The position numbers and the translations under genes are program-made. A stretch of DNA of 64,000 nt, from the NCBI GenBank assembly GCA_020974905.1, contig CP087563.1, positions 4,960,001 to 5,024,000 on the forward strand. The letters are read 5' to 3'. Of this stretch, positions 48,508 to 57,858 are shown in pieces. The notes beneath the pieces were generated by a model. It had not been told where the DNA came from and ran no database searches. It was given only the letters and a program-made list of their open reading frames with translations. The stretch's first letter is position 1. Every line of letters begins with the position of its first letter. This DNA comes from Planctomycetes bacterium syqfu (GTDB lineage Bacteria; Planctomycetota; Phycisphaerae; Phycisphaerales; Phycisphaeraceae).

Positions 48508-51500
48508 ATGACCATCCGCGTTGCGCTCAATCATAAGACTGAATACCACTATGACCGCCTCGTGGAACTTGGGCCGCAGGTTGTCCGACTCAGGCCGGCA
48601 CCGCATTGTCGGACGCCGATTGTCAGTTACTCGATGAAGGTCAAACCCGACGGCCACTTCATCAACTGGCAGCAGGACCCGCAAAGCAACTATCTTGCGC
48701 GACTGGTCTTTCCCGAAAAGACCCGCATTTTCAGTCTCGAAATCGACCTGATCACGGATATGACCGTTATCAACCCCTTCGACTTCTTCCTGGAGAAGGG
48801 GGCGGAGCATTACCCGTTTACCTACTCCAAGCAGGTGACGCGTGAGCTTCGTCCGTTTTTTGCCAAGATGCCGCTCAAGGGGCGGTTCAAGGAGTTGTTT
48901 GACCAGATCGATCTGTCCAAGCAACAGACGATTGATTTTCTCGTGCAGGTCAACCAACTGGTCAACCGATCGGTTGGCTACACCATCCGTATGGACCCGG
49001 GGGTCTACACGCCTGAACGCACACTCAAGGAAGGCAAGGGGTCGTGCCGCGACTTTGCCTGGTTGATGGTGAACCTATTCAGACGTGCAGGGGTGGCAGC
49101 CCGTTTTGTCTCAGGCTATTCCATTCAACTTGCCCCCGATCTCAAACCCGTGGATCCCAATGCGCCCGCAGGGGTGGCGCATGATGTGTGTGATCTACAT
49201 GCCTGGTGTGAGGTGTACCTGCCCGGGGCCGGTTGGGTGGGACTTGATGGCACAAGCGGTCTTCTCTGTGGTGAAGGGCACATCCCCCTGGCCACCTCCG
49301 CCAACGCCATTGGTGCAGCCCCCATCGAAGGTGGCGTCACCGAATCCAAGGTCGACTTTAACGTCGAAATGTCGGTCACCCGTATCCACGAAGACCCGCG
49401 CGTCACCAAGCCTTACACCGAAGGCCAGTGGCAATCCATCAATGAACTCGGTGATGTCGTCGATCAACGCCTGTTTAACAACGACGTCCGATTGACCATG
49501 GGCGGTGAACCGACATTCGTTTCCATTCTCGATCAGGAAGGCGAAGAGTGGAACACCGGCGCGGTTGGCCCAACCAAAAAACCGATGGCAGATGAACTGA
49601 TCAAGCGCCTGCGCGCCAAGTTCGGCCCCGGTGGTCTGCTGCATTACGGACAGGGCAAATGGTATCCCGGCGAACAACTCCCACGCTGGGCATTGGGTTT
49701 GTATTGGCGACGTGACGGTGTTCCCATCTGGGAAGACGATTCGCTGATTGGTGATGAAACCAAGGACTATGGCTTGACGCATGAGGATGCGCTGAAGTTC
49801 ATGGTTGAGTTTGCACGCCAGATGGAAGTCAAAGATCACTACATCATCCCGGCATATGAAGACCCCGTTAAGTATGCGTTGCGCGAACGTGAATTGCCGG
49901 TGAATGTCGATCCCAGTGACTCCAAGTTGGATGACGCTGAGGAACGTGCGCGCCTGCTGCGCGTGTTTGAGCGTGGATTGGGCACGCCGGTGGGATACGT
50001 CCTGCCGATTGAACGCAACTTCACCTATGACGGGCCGGCGTGGCATAGCGGGTTGTGGATGCTGCGTGGTCAACGACTGTATCTGATCCCCGGTGACTCG
50101 CCGGTGGGACTTCGTTTGCCGCTTGAATCATTGCCCTGGGTCAAGGAGGAGGAGTACCCGTACCTGCATCCGGCGGACCCGATTGTACAGCGTCCTGCGT
50201 TGCCAACCCGTCGTGCGATGATCATGCCACAAAGCAAGCATCACCCCGGTGCGGTTTGGGAAGAGGAGATTGAAGATGACGATCCATCAACACCCGGTCA
50301 AGGCAAAAAAGCCTTGAAAAAAGCTTCCGGGGGCAGGCGTCGGATCACGCATGTGGGTCAGGGTTGGGATGAGCCGGAAGTGGTCCCCTATGGCTATGCC
50401 GAGTCGATCGACAACGCGCCGTGGAACCGTATGCCCAAGCCCGGTGAGTCGGCACATTGGGTGATGCGCACCGCCATTTGCACCGAAGCGCGTGAGGGTC
50501 GGATGTATGTTTTCATGCCACCGACCAAGACCATTGAGGATTATTTGGACCTGGTCGCTGCAGTCGAACACACGGCAGCCATGCTTGAGATGCCAGTCCT
50601 CATTGAAGGTTACACACCGCCTTACGACAGTCGCGTGGACATGCTCAAGGTGACGCCGGACCCGGGTGTCATTGAGGTGAACATCCAGCCGACGCATTCA
50701 TGGCGGCAGATGGTCGATGTGACCAACACCATTTACGACGAAGCACGCAACACCTACCTGGGCACCGAGAAATTCCAACTCGACGGACGTCACACCGGAA
50801 CCGGTGGTGGCAATCACATCGTCGTCGGCGGGCGCACGCCTGCAGACTCACCGTTCCTGCGTCGGCCTGATCTGCTCAAATCCATGATCGGATACTGGGT
50901 CAACCACCCGTCACTGAGTTACCTGTTTTCCAGCATGTTCATCGGCCCGACTTCCCAGGCACCGCGCGTGGATGAAGGTCGGCCTGATGCTGCCTACGAA
51001 TTGGAAATCGCCTTTTCCCAGACACCCAAACCCGGCGGGATGTACATGCCCCCGTGGATTGTCGACCGTCTGTATCGTCACCTGCTTACCGACCTGACGG
51101 GCAATACGCATCGTGCAGAGTTCTGCATCGACAAGCTGTACTCGCCTGACAGTGTGACCGGCCGACTGGGTTTGCTTGAGTTGCGTGGTTTTGAGATGCC
51201 ACCTCATGCGCGGATGTCATTGACGCAGCAATTGCTTATCCGTGCGTTGATCGCGCATTTCTGGGAGACGCCTTACACCGCGCCGTTAACGCGATGGGGG
51301 ACGGCATTGCATGACCGGTACCTGCTGCCGCATTATGTGTATGAGGATTTCAATCAGGTGTTGCGCGATCTGCATGATGCGGGCATGTCCTTTCACCCCG
51401 ACTGGTTTGCAACGCACTTTGAGTTCCGTTACCCGGTGGTCGGTCGCGTGACCTATGATGGGGTGACCATTGAATTGCGTCAGGCCATCGAGCCCTGGCT

Positions 51501-51978
51501 TGTGCTTGGCGAAGAAGCCACGCAGGGCGGGACCGCGCGTTATGTCGATTCGTCCTTGGAACGTGTACAGGTCAAAGTCACCGGCATGATTGAAGGTCGC
51601 CATGCGGTGTCGGTCAATGGTGTTGAATTGCCGTTAACACCCACCGGTGAACCGGGGACGTTTGTAGCAGGTCTGCGCTTCAGAGCCTGGCAGCCGCCCA
51701 ACTGTCTGCATCCGACCATCCCGGTGCATGCGCCCTTGGTGGTGGACCTGTTTGACCGCTACAACTCCCGTGCGATTGGTGGCTGTACGTATTACGTCTC
51801 GCATCCGGGCGGGCGTTCGCATGAAATCTTTCCCGTCAATGCCTTGGAAGCCGAGACCCGTCGTGTTGAACGCTTCCACAGCATCGGCCACACCCCCGGC
51901 CCGATTCAGGTCCGCCAACTTGAACGCAGCTCCGAGATGCCGGTCACACTCGACCTGCGACGTTTGCCGTTACAATGA
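48508..51978 (+). CDS. Transglutaminase-like protein with DUF2126 domain
   Basis: 1156 residues. N-terminal bacterial transglutaminase beta domain (IRVALNHKTEYHYDRLVELG), then the papain-like core at about 165-260: KEGKGSCRDFAWLMVNLFRR with the nucleophile Cys, VCDLHAWCEVYLPGAGW with His, WVGLDGTSG with Asp. Residues 330 to the end are DUF2126: LTMGGEPTFVSILDQEGEEW, GPGGLLHYGQGKWYPGEQLP, TGTGGGNHIVVGG, and further blocks. Proteins of this layout are large cytoplasmic peptidase/amidohydrolase-like enzymes that travel with circularly permuted ATP-grasp and alpha-E proteins, as here. A Gly/Lys-rich stretch KKALKKASGGRRR near 610 contains a CTTCCGGGGG DNA motif. ATG 48508. Confidence 0.93.
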   Translation: MTIRVALNHKTEYHYDRLVELGPQVVRLRPAPHCRTPIVSYSMKVKPDGHFINWQQDPQSNYLARLVFPEKTRIFSLEIDLITDMTVINPFDFFLEKGAEHYPFTYSKQVTRELRPFFAKMPLKGRFKELFDQIDLSKQQTIDFLVQVNQLVNRSVGYTIRMDPGVYTPERTLKEGKGSCRDFAWLMVNLFRRAGVAARFVSGYSIQLAPDLKPVDPNAPAGVAHDVCDLHAWCEVYLPGAGWVGLDGTSGLLCGEGHIPLATSANAIGAAPIEGGVTESKVDFNVEMSVTRIHEDPRVTKPYTEGQWQSINELGDVVDQRLFNNDVRLTMGGEPTFVSILDQEGEEWNTGAVGPTKKPMADELIKRLRAKFGPGGLLHYGQGKWYPGEQLPRWALGLYWRRDGVPIWEDDSLIGDETKDYGLTHEDALKFMVEFARQMEVKDHYIIPAYEDPVKYALRERELPVNVDPSDSKLDDAEERARLLRVFERGLGTPVGYVLPIERNFTYDGPAWHSGLWMLRGQRLYLIPGDSPVGLRLPLESLPWVKEEEYPYLHPADPIVQRPALPTRRAMIMPQSKHHPGAVWEEEIEDDDPSTPGQGKKALKKASGGRRRITHVGQGWDEPEVVPYGYAESIDNAPWNRMPKPGESAHWVMRTAICTEAREGRMYVFMPPTKTIEDYLDLVAAVEHTAAMLEMPVLIEGYTPPYDSRVDMLKVTPDPGVIEVNIQPTHSWRQMVDVTNTIYDEARNTYLGTEKFQLDGRHTGTGGGNHIVVGGRTPADSPFLRRPDLLKSMIGYWVNHPSLSYLFSSMFIGPTSQAPRVDEGRPDAAYELEIAFSQTPKPGGMYMPPWIVDRLYRHLLTDLTGNTHRAEFCIDKLYSPDSVTGRLGLLELRGFEMPPHARMSLTQQLLIRALIAHFWETPYTAPLTRWGTALHDRYLLPHYVYEDFNQVLRDLHDAGMSFHPDWFATHFEFRYPVVGRVTYDGVTIELRQAIEPWLVLGEEATQGGTARYVDSSLERVQVKVTGMIEGRHAVSVNGVELPLTPTGEPGTFVAGLRFRAWQPPNCLHPTIPVHAPLVVDLFDRYNSRAIGGCTYYVSHPGGRSHEIFPVNALEAETRRVERFHSIGHTPGPIQVRQLERSSEMPVTLDLRRLPLQ

Positions 51979-51983
51979 GAGAG

Positions 51984-52084
51984 AGGGAGTAGTGATTAGG
52001 GAGTAGGACAAGACATGACAACACAGGGCTATACCAACATTCAAATGCCTTTTTCTATTCCCTAATCCCTAATCACTACTCCCT
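51984..52084. repeat. GGGATTA-type long inverted repeat
   Basis: Left arm AGGGAGTAGTGATTAGGGAG (51984 on), right arm CCTAATCACTACTCCCT-type reverse complement ending at 52084; 24-bp arms with one mismatch, 53-nt loop. It fills the spacer between the transglutaminase and ATP-grasp genes. Confidence 0.85.
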
Positions 52085-52093
52085 GAGAAAACC

Positions 52094-54643
52094 ATGCCAA
52101 CACCCGTGACGACGTACAAGCTTGAAGATGGGACGTTCGACGAGATGCTCGACGCTCGGGGGCAGATGCGCCCGCATTGGTCACGTTTTGTCACCGGTTT
52201 GCAGCAGTTGGACGTGCCCACGATCAACACGCGTTGGCAGAACGCCCAGCGTCTCATCCAGGACAACGGGGTGACCTACAACGTCTACGGTGACCCGCGT
52301 GGCATGGAGCGGCCTTGGGTGCTTGATCCGATCCCGCTTGTCATTGGTCATGATGAATGGGCGAAGCTGGAAAAAGCCTTGATCCAACGAGCGACGGTGC
52401 TCAACCATGTTTTGACGGATCTCTATGGCCCGCGAAAACTCATCCGTGAGAACGTCCTGCCTGCGGATTTGATTTATGGCAACCCGCATTACCTGCGACC
52501 CTGCAATGCCATTCGCCCGCGCAATGATCAGCATCTGGTGCTTTATGGCGTTGACCTGGCGCGGAACCCATCGGGTCAATGGTGGGTGGTCGATGACCGA
52601 ACCCAGGCACCCTCCGGTGCAGGCTATGCGCTGGAGAATCGCGTGGTCATGTCCCGCACCTTCCCCGGACTCTTCCGTCAATGTGGTGTGCAGCGATTAG
52701 CCATGTTCTTTTCCAAACTCCGTGAGACTTTGGCAAGGCTCGCACCCCCCGGTCGCGATAACCCGCGCATCGTGCTTCTCACCCCCGGTCCCTACAATGA
52801 AACCTATTTCGAACATGCATACCTTGCCCGCTACCTGGGTTTGACCCTCGTCGAGGGTGGTGATCTGGCGGTGCGGGATAACAAGGTGTATCTCAAAACG
52901 CTCAGCGGTTTGCAACGTGTCGATGTGATTCTTCGACGTACCGATGATGAATACTGTGACCCGTTGGAACTCCGCGCCGATTCTCAACTGGGCATCTCCG
53001 GCTTGGTTCAGGCGGCTGCAGCAGGTGAAGTGACCATTGCCAACGCGCTGGGTAGTGGTGTGATTGAAACCCCGTCGTTCATGCCGTTCTTCCGGCCGCT
53101 ATGTCGAAAGATCACCGGCGAAGAAGCCATGCTCCCGAGTTTGGCAACGTGGTGGTGTGGTCATGAAAAAGAGCGTCAATACGTCCTGAAGCATCTGAAC
53201 CAATTGGTGATCAAACCAGCCTTCCAGGGACATCATGCCCGCCCGATTTTTGGTGAGACGCTTAGCAAAGATGAGATGGATGATTTGCGCGAAAAAATCC
53301 TTGCCAAGCCGCATCACTACATTGGCCAGGAAAGTGTCACGCTCTCAACCGCGCCCATCTGGCAGGACGGGCAATTGGTCCCGCGACATCTGATGCTGCG
53401 TGTGTATGTCGCTGCGACCGGTGATGGCAGTTACACCGTCATGCCCGGCGGACTCTCACGTATCAGTTCCGCACAGGACTCCAAGATCGTCTCCATGCAG
53501 CAGGGCGGTGGTTCCAAGGACGCATGGGTGCTCTCCGACGGACCGGTCAATCCCTTCAGCATGCTCAACAGTGATGTGCATAACGTCAAACTCGCTCGCC
53601 AGACCCAGGATTTACCTTCCCGTGTGGCAGACACCATGTTCTGGTTGGGGCGCTATGTCGAGCGTGCCGAATCACTGGTGCGACTTTCGCGGGCGATGAT
53701 GTATCGCATGGTCGAACAGGCAGAGGAAATTTCCTGCCCTGAGTTGCCCCACCTGTTTTTGCTCATGGGCCGCAAGACGTATGTGACACCTGAAGGTGGG
53801 CCGATTGATTCACCGTTGCAGGACTTTGATCGCTCGATGGCTTATCTGCAATCGGTGATCTTTGATGAAGAGATGGACTTTGGTTTGCTGTCGATTTGTC
53901 ATCACATCCGTCGGCTGGGTGCCGTGGTGCGAGACCGCATCAGCCTGGACACCTGGCGGTTGCTCAGTCAGATTTACCGCCGTTTAGCCGATGCCTCCAA
54001 GTCAATTGACATGAGTGAACTGCTGGGACTTCTTGATGAGTTGCTCGTTCCGTTTACCGCCTTTGCCGGGTTCAGTCATGAGAGTATGACGCAGGGGCAA
54101 GGCTGGCGATTTTTGATGATGGGTCGTCGCCTGGAACGCGCGATGTTCACCGCGACATTGCTCGATGAACTGGTGGTCCCACAAGCCGAGCATGAGTTAC
54201 CGTTGCTTGATGCGGCATTGGAGATTGCCAGCAGTAACATGACTTACCGCAGCCGATACCAGACCACCGTTGCCGCCATGCCGGTGCTTGACTTGCTGCT
54301 TTTTGATGAGACCAACCCGCAGAGTGTCGGCTTCCAATTCACACAGTTATCGCAGCACATTGACACACTGCCCCACGAATCCATTGACGGACAACGCAGC
54401 AGTGAGCAGCGGCACATACTCATGCTGCTCTCGGCGTTACGGCTTGCAGATGTTCAGCAAATCTCCAAACGCGATAACCTCGGCCGACGCGAAGAACTTT
54501 CGACGCTGCTTAACCGGATCATCAGCGAATTACCCGTGCTCAGTGACCAGTTGACACAGCGGTATCTCGTGCATGCTCAGCCCGTGCAGTCGTTGTCACT
54601 GGCTTCGCAGAACCCTGCTTCACTGGGCATGGAAGCGGTTTAA
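52094..54643 (+). CDS. Circularly permuted ATP-grasp (DUF404/DUF407) fused to an alpha-E domain (DUF403)
   Basis: 849 residues. Residues 1 to about 480: circularly permuted ATP-grasp type 2, with NVYGDPRGMERPWVLDPIPL, DVILRRTDDEYCDPLELRAD, ANALGSGVIETPSFMPFFRP and LVIKPAFQGHHARPIFGE. From about 510 on: alpha-E helical domain starting LPSRVADTMFWLGRYVERAE, with LDELLVPFTAFAGFSHESMT and RRLERAMFTATLLDELVVP. ATP-grasp enzymes of this class are predicted amide/peptide ligases. The two domains are often separate genes; here they are one protein. It sits between two transglutaminase-like genes. ATG 52094; spacing after the inverted repeat is 9 nt. Confidence 0.93.
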   Translation: MPTPVTTYKLEDGTFDEMLDARGQMRPHWSRFVTGLQQLDVPTINTRWQNAQRLIQDNGVTYNVYGDPRGMERPWVLDPIPLVIGHDEWAKLEKALIQRATVLNHVLTDLYGPRKLIRENVLPADLIYGNPHYLRPCNAIRPRNDQHLVLYGVDLARNPSGQWWVVDDRTQAPSGAGYALENRVVMSRTFPGLFRQCGVQRLAMFFSKLRETLARLAPPGRDNPRIVLLTPGPYNETYFEHAYLARYLGLTLVEGGDLAVRDNKVYLKTLSGLQRVDVILRRTDDEYCDPLELRADSQLGISGLVQAAAAGEVTIANALGSGVIETPSFMPFFRPLCRKITGEEAMLPSLATWWCGHEKERQYVLKHLNQLVIKPAFQGHHARPIFGETLSKDEMDDLREKILAKPHHYIGQESVTLSTAPIWQDGQLVPRHLMLRVYVAATGDGSYTVMPGGLSRISSAQDSKIVSMQQGGGSKDAWVLSDGPVNPFSMLNSDVHNVKLARQTQDLPSRVADTMFWLGRYVERAESLVRLSRAMMYRMVEQAEEISCPELPHLFLLMGRKTYVTPEGGPIDSPLQDFDRSMAYLQSVIFDEEMDFGLLSICHHIRRLGAVVRDRISLDTWRLLSQIYRRLADASKSIDMSELLGLLDELLVPFTAFAGFSHESMTQGQGWRFLMMGRRLERAMFTATLLDELVVPQAEHELPLLDAALEIASSNMTYRSRYQTTVAAMPVLDLLLFDETNPQSVGFQFTQLSQHIDTLPHESIDGQRSSEQRHILMLLSALRLADVQQISKRDNLGRREELSTLLNRIISELPVLSDQLTQRYLVHAQPVQSLSLASQNPASLGMEAV

Positions 54644-54826
54644 CACCGTTATGTGTCTTGCAGTAGCGTTGGTTTTCCATTGTGATTCATCCGTTGTGAA
54701 TACCGGTGCATGTGTTTTTAAGCGTGAAACACCGCGAAGCAGTAAAATACTTTGACCTTGCATTGCCGGATGCGTTATGTCCTGCGATTGTTTTTTTGTG
54801 TTGGAACAGAATCAAGCTTCACCGCC

Positions 54827-55780
54827 ATGCTTTACCGCGTTACGCATATCACCGAGTATCACTATGGCCTGCCTGCCACGGTCAGCCACAGTGCTTTGCA
54901 TATGCTCCCGCGACCGGTCAAAAATCAGGATTGGCAGAGTTATGATCTGAGCATTACACCCCGGCCGGATGTGATTAATCGACGCAATGATTTCTTTGGC
55001 AATCGCATTGCCTTTGCCTCGTTGGAACATCCGCACACTCAGATGATCGTCAAGTCCGTCGGCACGGTGCAGGTTCAACCCCGCCAACCGATGCTCCAGA
55101 ATATGTCGCGTCCCTGGGAACAGGTCCGTGACAGTTTGATGAGCGATCTGACGGATGACGGTTTGGACGCTTACCAATACACGTTCGATTCAGCTTTGGC
55201 ACCGGGTTTGGAGTTGCTCTGTGACTATACGCTCCAATCCTTTAGGCCCAATCGCCCGATTCTCGATGCTGCTCATGAACTGTGTGAACGCATTCATGAG
55301 GATTTTAAATTCGATCCGACCAGCACGACGATTTACACCACCGTGGATAAAGTCTTCGAGCAGCGCAGCGGTGTCTGCCAGGACTTTGCACATTTGATGA
55401 TTGCCTGCCTGCGGAGTTTGGATTTACCCGCGCGGTATGTCAGTGGTTACCTGCGCACCGTCCCGCCACCGGGTCAGCCGCGTCTGGTGGGTGCCGATGC
55501 GTCGCATGCCTGGGTTGCCGTGTATTGCCCGGACCAGGGATGGATCGACTTTGATCCGACCAACTCTGCGATCGTCAACGACCAACACATCACGCTTGCC
55601 TGGGGTCGGGATTTTGAAGACGTTTCACCGGTTAAAGGCGTGGTGTTGGGGGGTGGGTTCCACAACATCAAGGTCAGTGTGGATGTCGAACCCCTGAATC
55701 AACCCATGCGCCCCAACACGCAAACGCAGACCAATAGCACTGGCCAGGTTCAATCGCAATCCCAAGTACAGTCTCAGTGA
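54827..55780 (+). CDS. Transglutaminase-like cysteine peptidase
   Basis: 317 residues from ATG 54827 (MLYRVTHITEYHYGLPATVS is the family start; the longer frame is rejected). N-terminal beta domain, then the core: QRSGVCQDFAHLMIACLRSL with nucleophile Cys, GADASHAWVAVYCPDQGW with His, IDFDPTNSAI with Asp. The tail is Asn/Gln/Thr/Ser-rich and repetitive (QTQTNSTGQVQSQSQVQSQ), probably disordered. Third gene of the ATP-grasp/alpha-E cluster; the likely role is cutting or rearranging the peptide-like product of the ligase (inference). Confidence 0.92.
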   Translation: MLYRVTHITEYHYGLPATVSHSALHMLPRPVKNQDWQSYDLSITPRPDVINRRNDFFGNRIAFASLEHPHTQMIVKSVGTVQVQPRQPMLQNMSRPWEQVRDSLMSDLTDDGLDAYQYTFDSALAPGLELLCDYTLQSFRPNRPILDAAHELCERIHEDFKFDPTSTTIYTTVDKVFEQRSGVCQDFAHLMIACLRSLDLPARYVSGYLRTVPPPGQPRLVGADASHAWVAVYCPDQGWIDFDPTNSAIVNDQHITLAWGRDFEDVSPVKGVVLGGGFHNIKVSVDVEPLNQPMRPNTQTQTNSTGQVQSQSQVQSQ

Positions 55781-55899
55781 GATGCATTTTGATGCATGAA
55801 TCATGCGATTTTGCATCTTGTTATCCCGTGATTCCCATATCCGCATCAATTAATCCTGTTACACTGTGAACATGAATCGGATCTGCTCGGGGCAAATAC

Positions 55900-56637
55900 A
55901 TGCTTGAATTACTGACGCTGGAAAACGGTCTTGCGCTGTTGACGTTGACCGTTCTGGAAATCGTGCTTGGCATCGACAACGTGGTGTTCATTTCCATTCT
56001 CACCAACAAACTCCCTGCAAAGCAACAGGCTCTGGCGCGGCGATTGGGTTTGCTCTTGGCGATGGCTGGACGTATCGGTTTGCTTTTTGGGATCAGTGCG
56101 ATCATGAAAATGCGCGAACCGCTGTTTGCCGTCATGGACCATGAAATCTCCGGCCATGACATTATCCTGCTCATCGGCGGGATGTTTCTCATCGGTAAAG
56201 CCACCATGGAGATTCATCACAAACTCGAAGAGCCCAGCAAAAAAGAACTCAAAGCCGAGAAAGCCAAAGCGCAGATGGCAGCGGTTCTTCTGCAGGTGTT
56301 GATGTTGGATATGGTCTTTTCCATGGACTCGGTCATCACGGCGGTGGGGATGGTCAAGCACATTCCCGTGATGATTACAGCGATCGTTTTAGCCGTGACC
56401 GTGATGATGATTTTCGCTGGGCCGATCAGTCGCTTCGTTGAAAGTCACCCGACCATGAAGATGCTTGCTTTGGCGTTTCTGGTCCTCATCGGTGTCGTGC
56501 TCGTTGCAGAAGGTTTGGGACAACACATCAATAAGGGTTACATCTACTTTGCCATGGCATTTAGCTTTGGCGTGGAAGTGCTCAATCTCAAAGTCCGCAA
56601 GAATCGCAACAAAGCCCGGAAGCTGACCTACTCGTGA
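55900..56637 (+). CDS. TerC-family integral membrane protein
   Basis: 245 residues, seven membrane helices. TerC proteins are linked to tellurite resistance and, in several bacteria, to manganese export to secreted metalloenzymes. Typical features: LEIVLGIDNVVFISILTN in helix 1 with the conserved Asp-Asn, and VLMLDMVFSMDSVITAVGM with the second Asp pair. A Lys/Glu-rich cytoplasmic loop (EEPSKKELKAEKAKAQ) joins the halves. ATG 55900; an earlier ATG at 55872 is out of frame. No tellurite operon partners. It overlaps convergently with the next gene by 10 nt. Confidence 0.92.
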   Translation: MLELLTLENGLALLTLTVLEIVLGIDNVVFISILTNKLPAKQQALARRLGLLLAMAGRIGLLFGISAIMKMREPLFAVMDHEISGHDIILLIGGMFLIGKATMEIHHKLEEPSKKELKAEKAKAQMAAVLLQVLMLDMVFSMDSVITAVGMVKHIPVMITAIVLAVTVMMIFAGPISRFVESHPTMKMLALAFLVLIGVVLVAEGLGQHINKGYIYFAMAFSFGVEVLNLKVRKNRNKARKLTYS

Positions 56638-56921
56638 TCGTTGGGATGGGTGTTTGAAGTCCTGTCCTGATACCGACGTTTCAACACATACTTGCCAAAG
56701 TCGATGAGTCCTGCGAATTTAAACTCGGGGTCGATGTAGTGTTCGATGACGTAGAACACAAAGTAGTAAGCACGCGCAAAGGCCCAGACCATCACGCCAA
56801 GCAGAATCGCCAGTCGCCAATCCGGGTATAGCAGTAACACGATCACCGCTGCCAGAACACCGAGTGTAAAGAATAAAAAACCCTTGAAATATAGCAGTTT
56901 GGGACTTTTGATGTCACCCAT
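56628..56921 (-). CDS. Two-helix membrane protein, unknown function
   Basis: 97 residues from ATG 56921 (GGAG 5 nt upstream). KLLYFKGFLFFTLGVLAAVI and WRLAILLGVMVWAFARAYYF are two hydrophobic helices; the C terminus is basic and polar (KYVLKRRYQDRTSNTHPND). Third gene of a small run 57691-56628 on the minus strand. Not recognised. Confidence 0.65.
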   Translation of the reverse strand: MGDIKSPKLLYFKGFLFFTLGVLAAVIVLLLYPDWRLAILLGVMVWAFARAYYFVFYVIEHYIDPEFKFAGLIDFGKYVLKRRYQDRTSNTHPNDHE

Positions 56922-56944
56922 GCCATCTCCAGCTAGTTTGATGG

Positions 56945-57187
56945 TTATGCAATCCAAACACATGTGATGGCTACTGCAAGCAATCCGAGTAAACCGGTTT
57001 TTACGATGGGGCGCCACGTGTGATCATCGCGGAAACAGATCTTTCGAATCAATTGCCAGTCATTGCTATGGTAAAAGACAGCGTGCAATCCTGTTGCGTT
57101 TGGGCTACGTCCATTGGATATCAGGATCAGAAACATGGGGATCGCAATGAGGATTGTCACCACAATTTTTTCAGTGAGATCAATCAT
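56945..57187 (-). CDS. Small membrane protein, unknown function
   Basis: 80 residues: LTEKIVVTILIAIPMFLILI and VKTGLLGLLAVAITCVWIA are hydrophobic helices flanking a polar loop containing HSNDWQLIRKICFRDDH. Placed 18 nt after the cupin gene and 23 nt before the next small gene, all in one direction, which supports it being real. AT-rich. Confidence 0.55.
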   Translation of the reverse strand: MIDLTEKIVVTILIAIPMFLILISNGRSPNATGLHAVFYHSNDWQLIRKICFRDDHTWRPIVKTGLLGLLAVAITCVWIA

Positions 57188-57205
57188 CTGATACCAGTTT
57201 GTGAT

Positions 57206-57691
57206 TTACTCCCCGGGCACGTTGACGAAACGGATGTCCTTACCCTGGTAGGCCGGGGTGAAGACCGCAAAGGCTTCAGCGGGTGGGCCTGAGGGGTTGA
57301 GATTTTCGACCCAGTGCAATGTGCCCCGTGGGACCTCCACAACATCGCCGGGATTTAAGTCATATGTCTTCATGTTCAGGTGCAGGCGCGTTTGACCGGA
57401 GAGCACGGTGACCACCATGTCATGCTTATCATGGACATGGGGTTTTTCGGCTTTGTTCAAGCAGATCATGTGATAGCTGGCATTGCGTGTGACGCGAATG
57501 GAGCGTGTTGCCACATCCTGTGAAAGCTCCGCTGCCGACCAGCGATTAGTGGTATACACCTGTCCGGGTGTGATCACACGGACACGTGGGCGTTTGGTTG
57601 ACTTGGTTGAGCCGGTGGACTCACAGCCGACAAGAAAGAATACCAGTGACAAGGTGGCAACGACAAAGCCCAAGCCGGATCGATTGATCAT
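57206..57691 (-). CDS. Cupin-domain lipoprotein
   Basis: 161 residues from ATG 57691 (GGGG 7 nt upstream). Signal peptide with lipobox (GLGFVVATLSLVFFLVGC). After a basic linker, a single cupin barrel: KPHVHDKHDMVVTVLSGQTR with three His as metal ligands, then LNPGDVVEVPRGTLHWVENL with the fourth. Likely a metal-binding or small-molecule-binding protein of the cell envelope. First gene of the three-gene minus-strand run. Confidence 0.8.
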   Translation of the reverse strand: MINRSGLGFVVATLSLVFFLVGCESTGSTKSTKRPRVRVITPGQVYTTNRWSAAELSQDVATRSIRVTRNASYHMICLNKAEKPHVHDKHDMVVTVLSGQTRLHLNMKTYDLNPGDVVEVPRGTLHWVENLNPSGPPAEAFAVFTPAYQGKDIRFVNVPGE

Positions 57692-57858
57692 CTCAATTCC
57701 CCATGACAAGAAAACAGTTAGCGCCCCCGACTTGCGGGTTTTCGTGATGAAAGCCCAAGAGTCAAGTACGATTCATGATACCCCAAGTTCAGCTCCGTGT
57801 CCGGGAAAATGTGCGGGTATTTTCTCAGGTCTAACGCCCAAGGCATTTAATTGTTGCA

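Noticed and set aside
48508-55780. Transglutaminase cluster as an Anbu proteasome system
   Set aside because: No Anbu or HslV-like subunit gene within the window.
55900-56637. TerC gene as part of a tellurite/phage-defence ter operon
   Set aside because: No terA/B/D/E/Z genes nearby; stand-alone TerC proteins are common.
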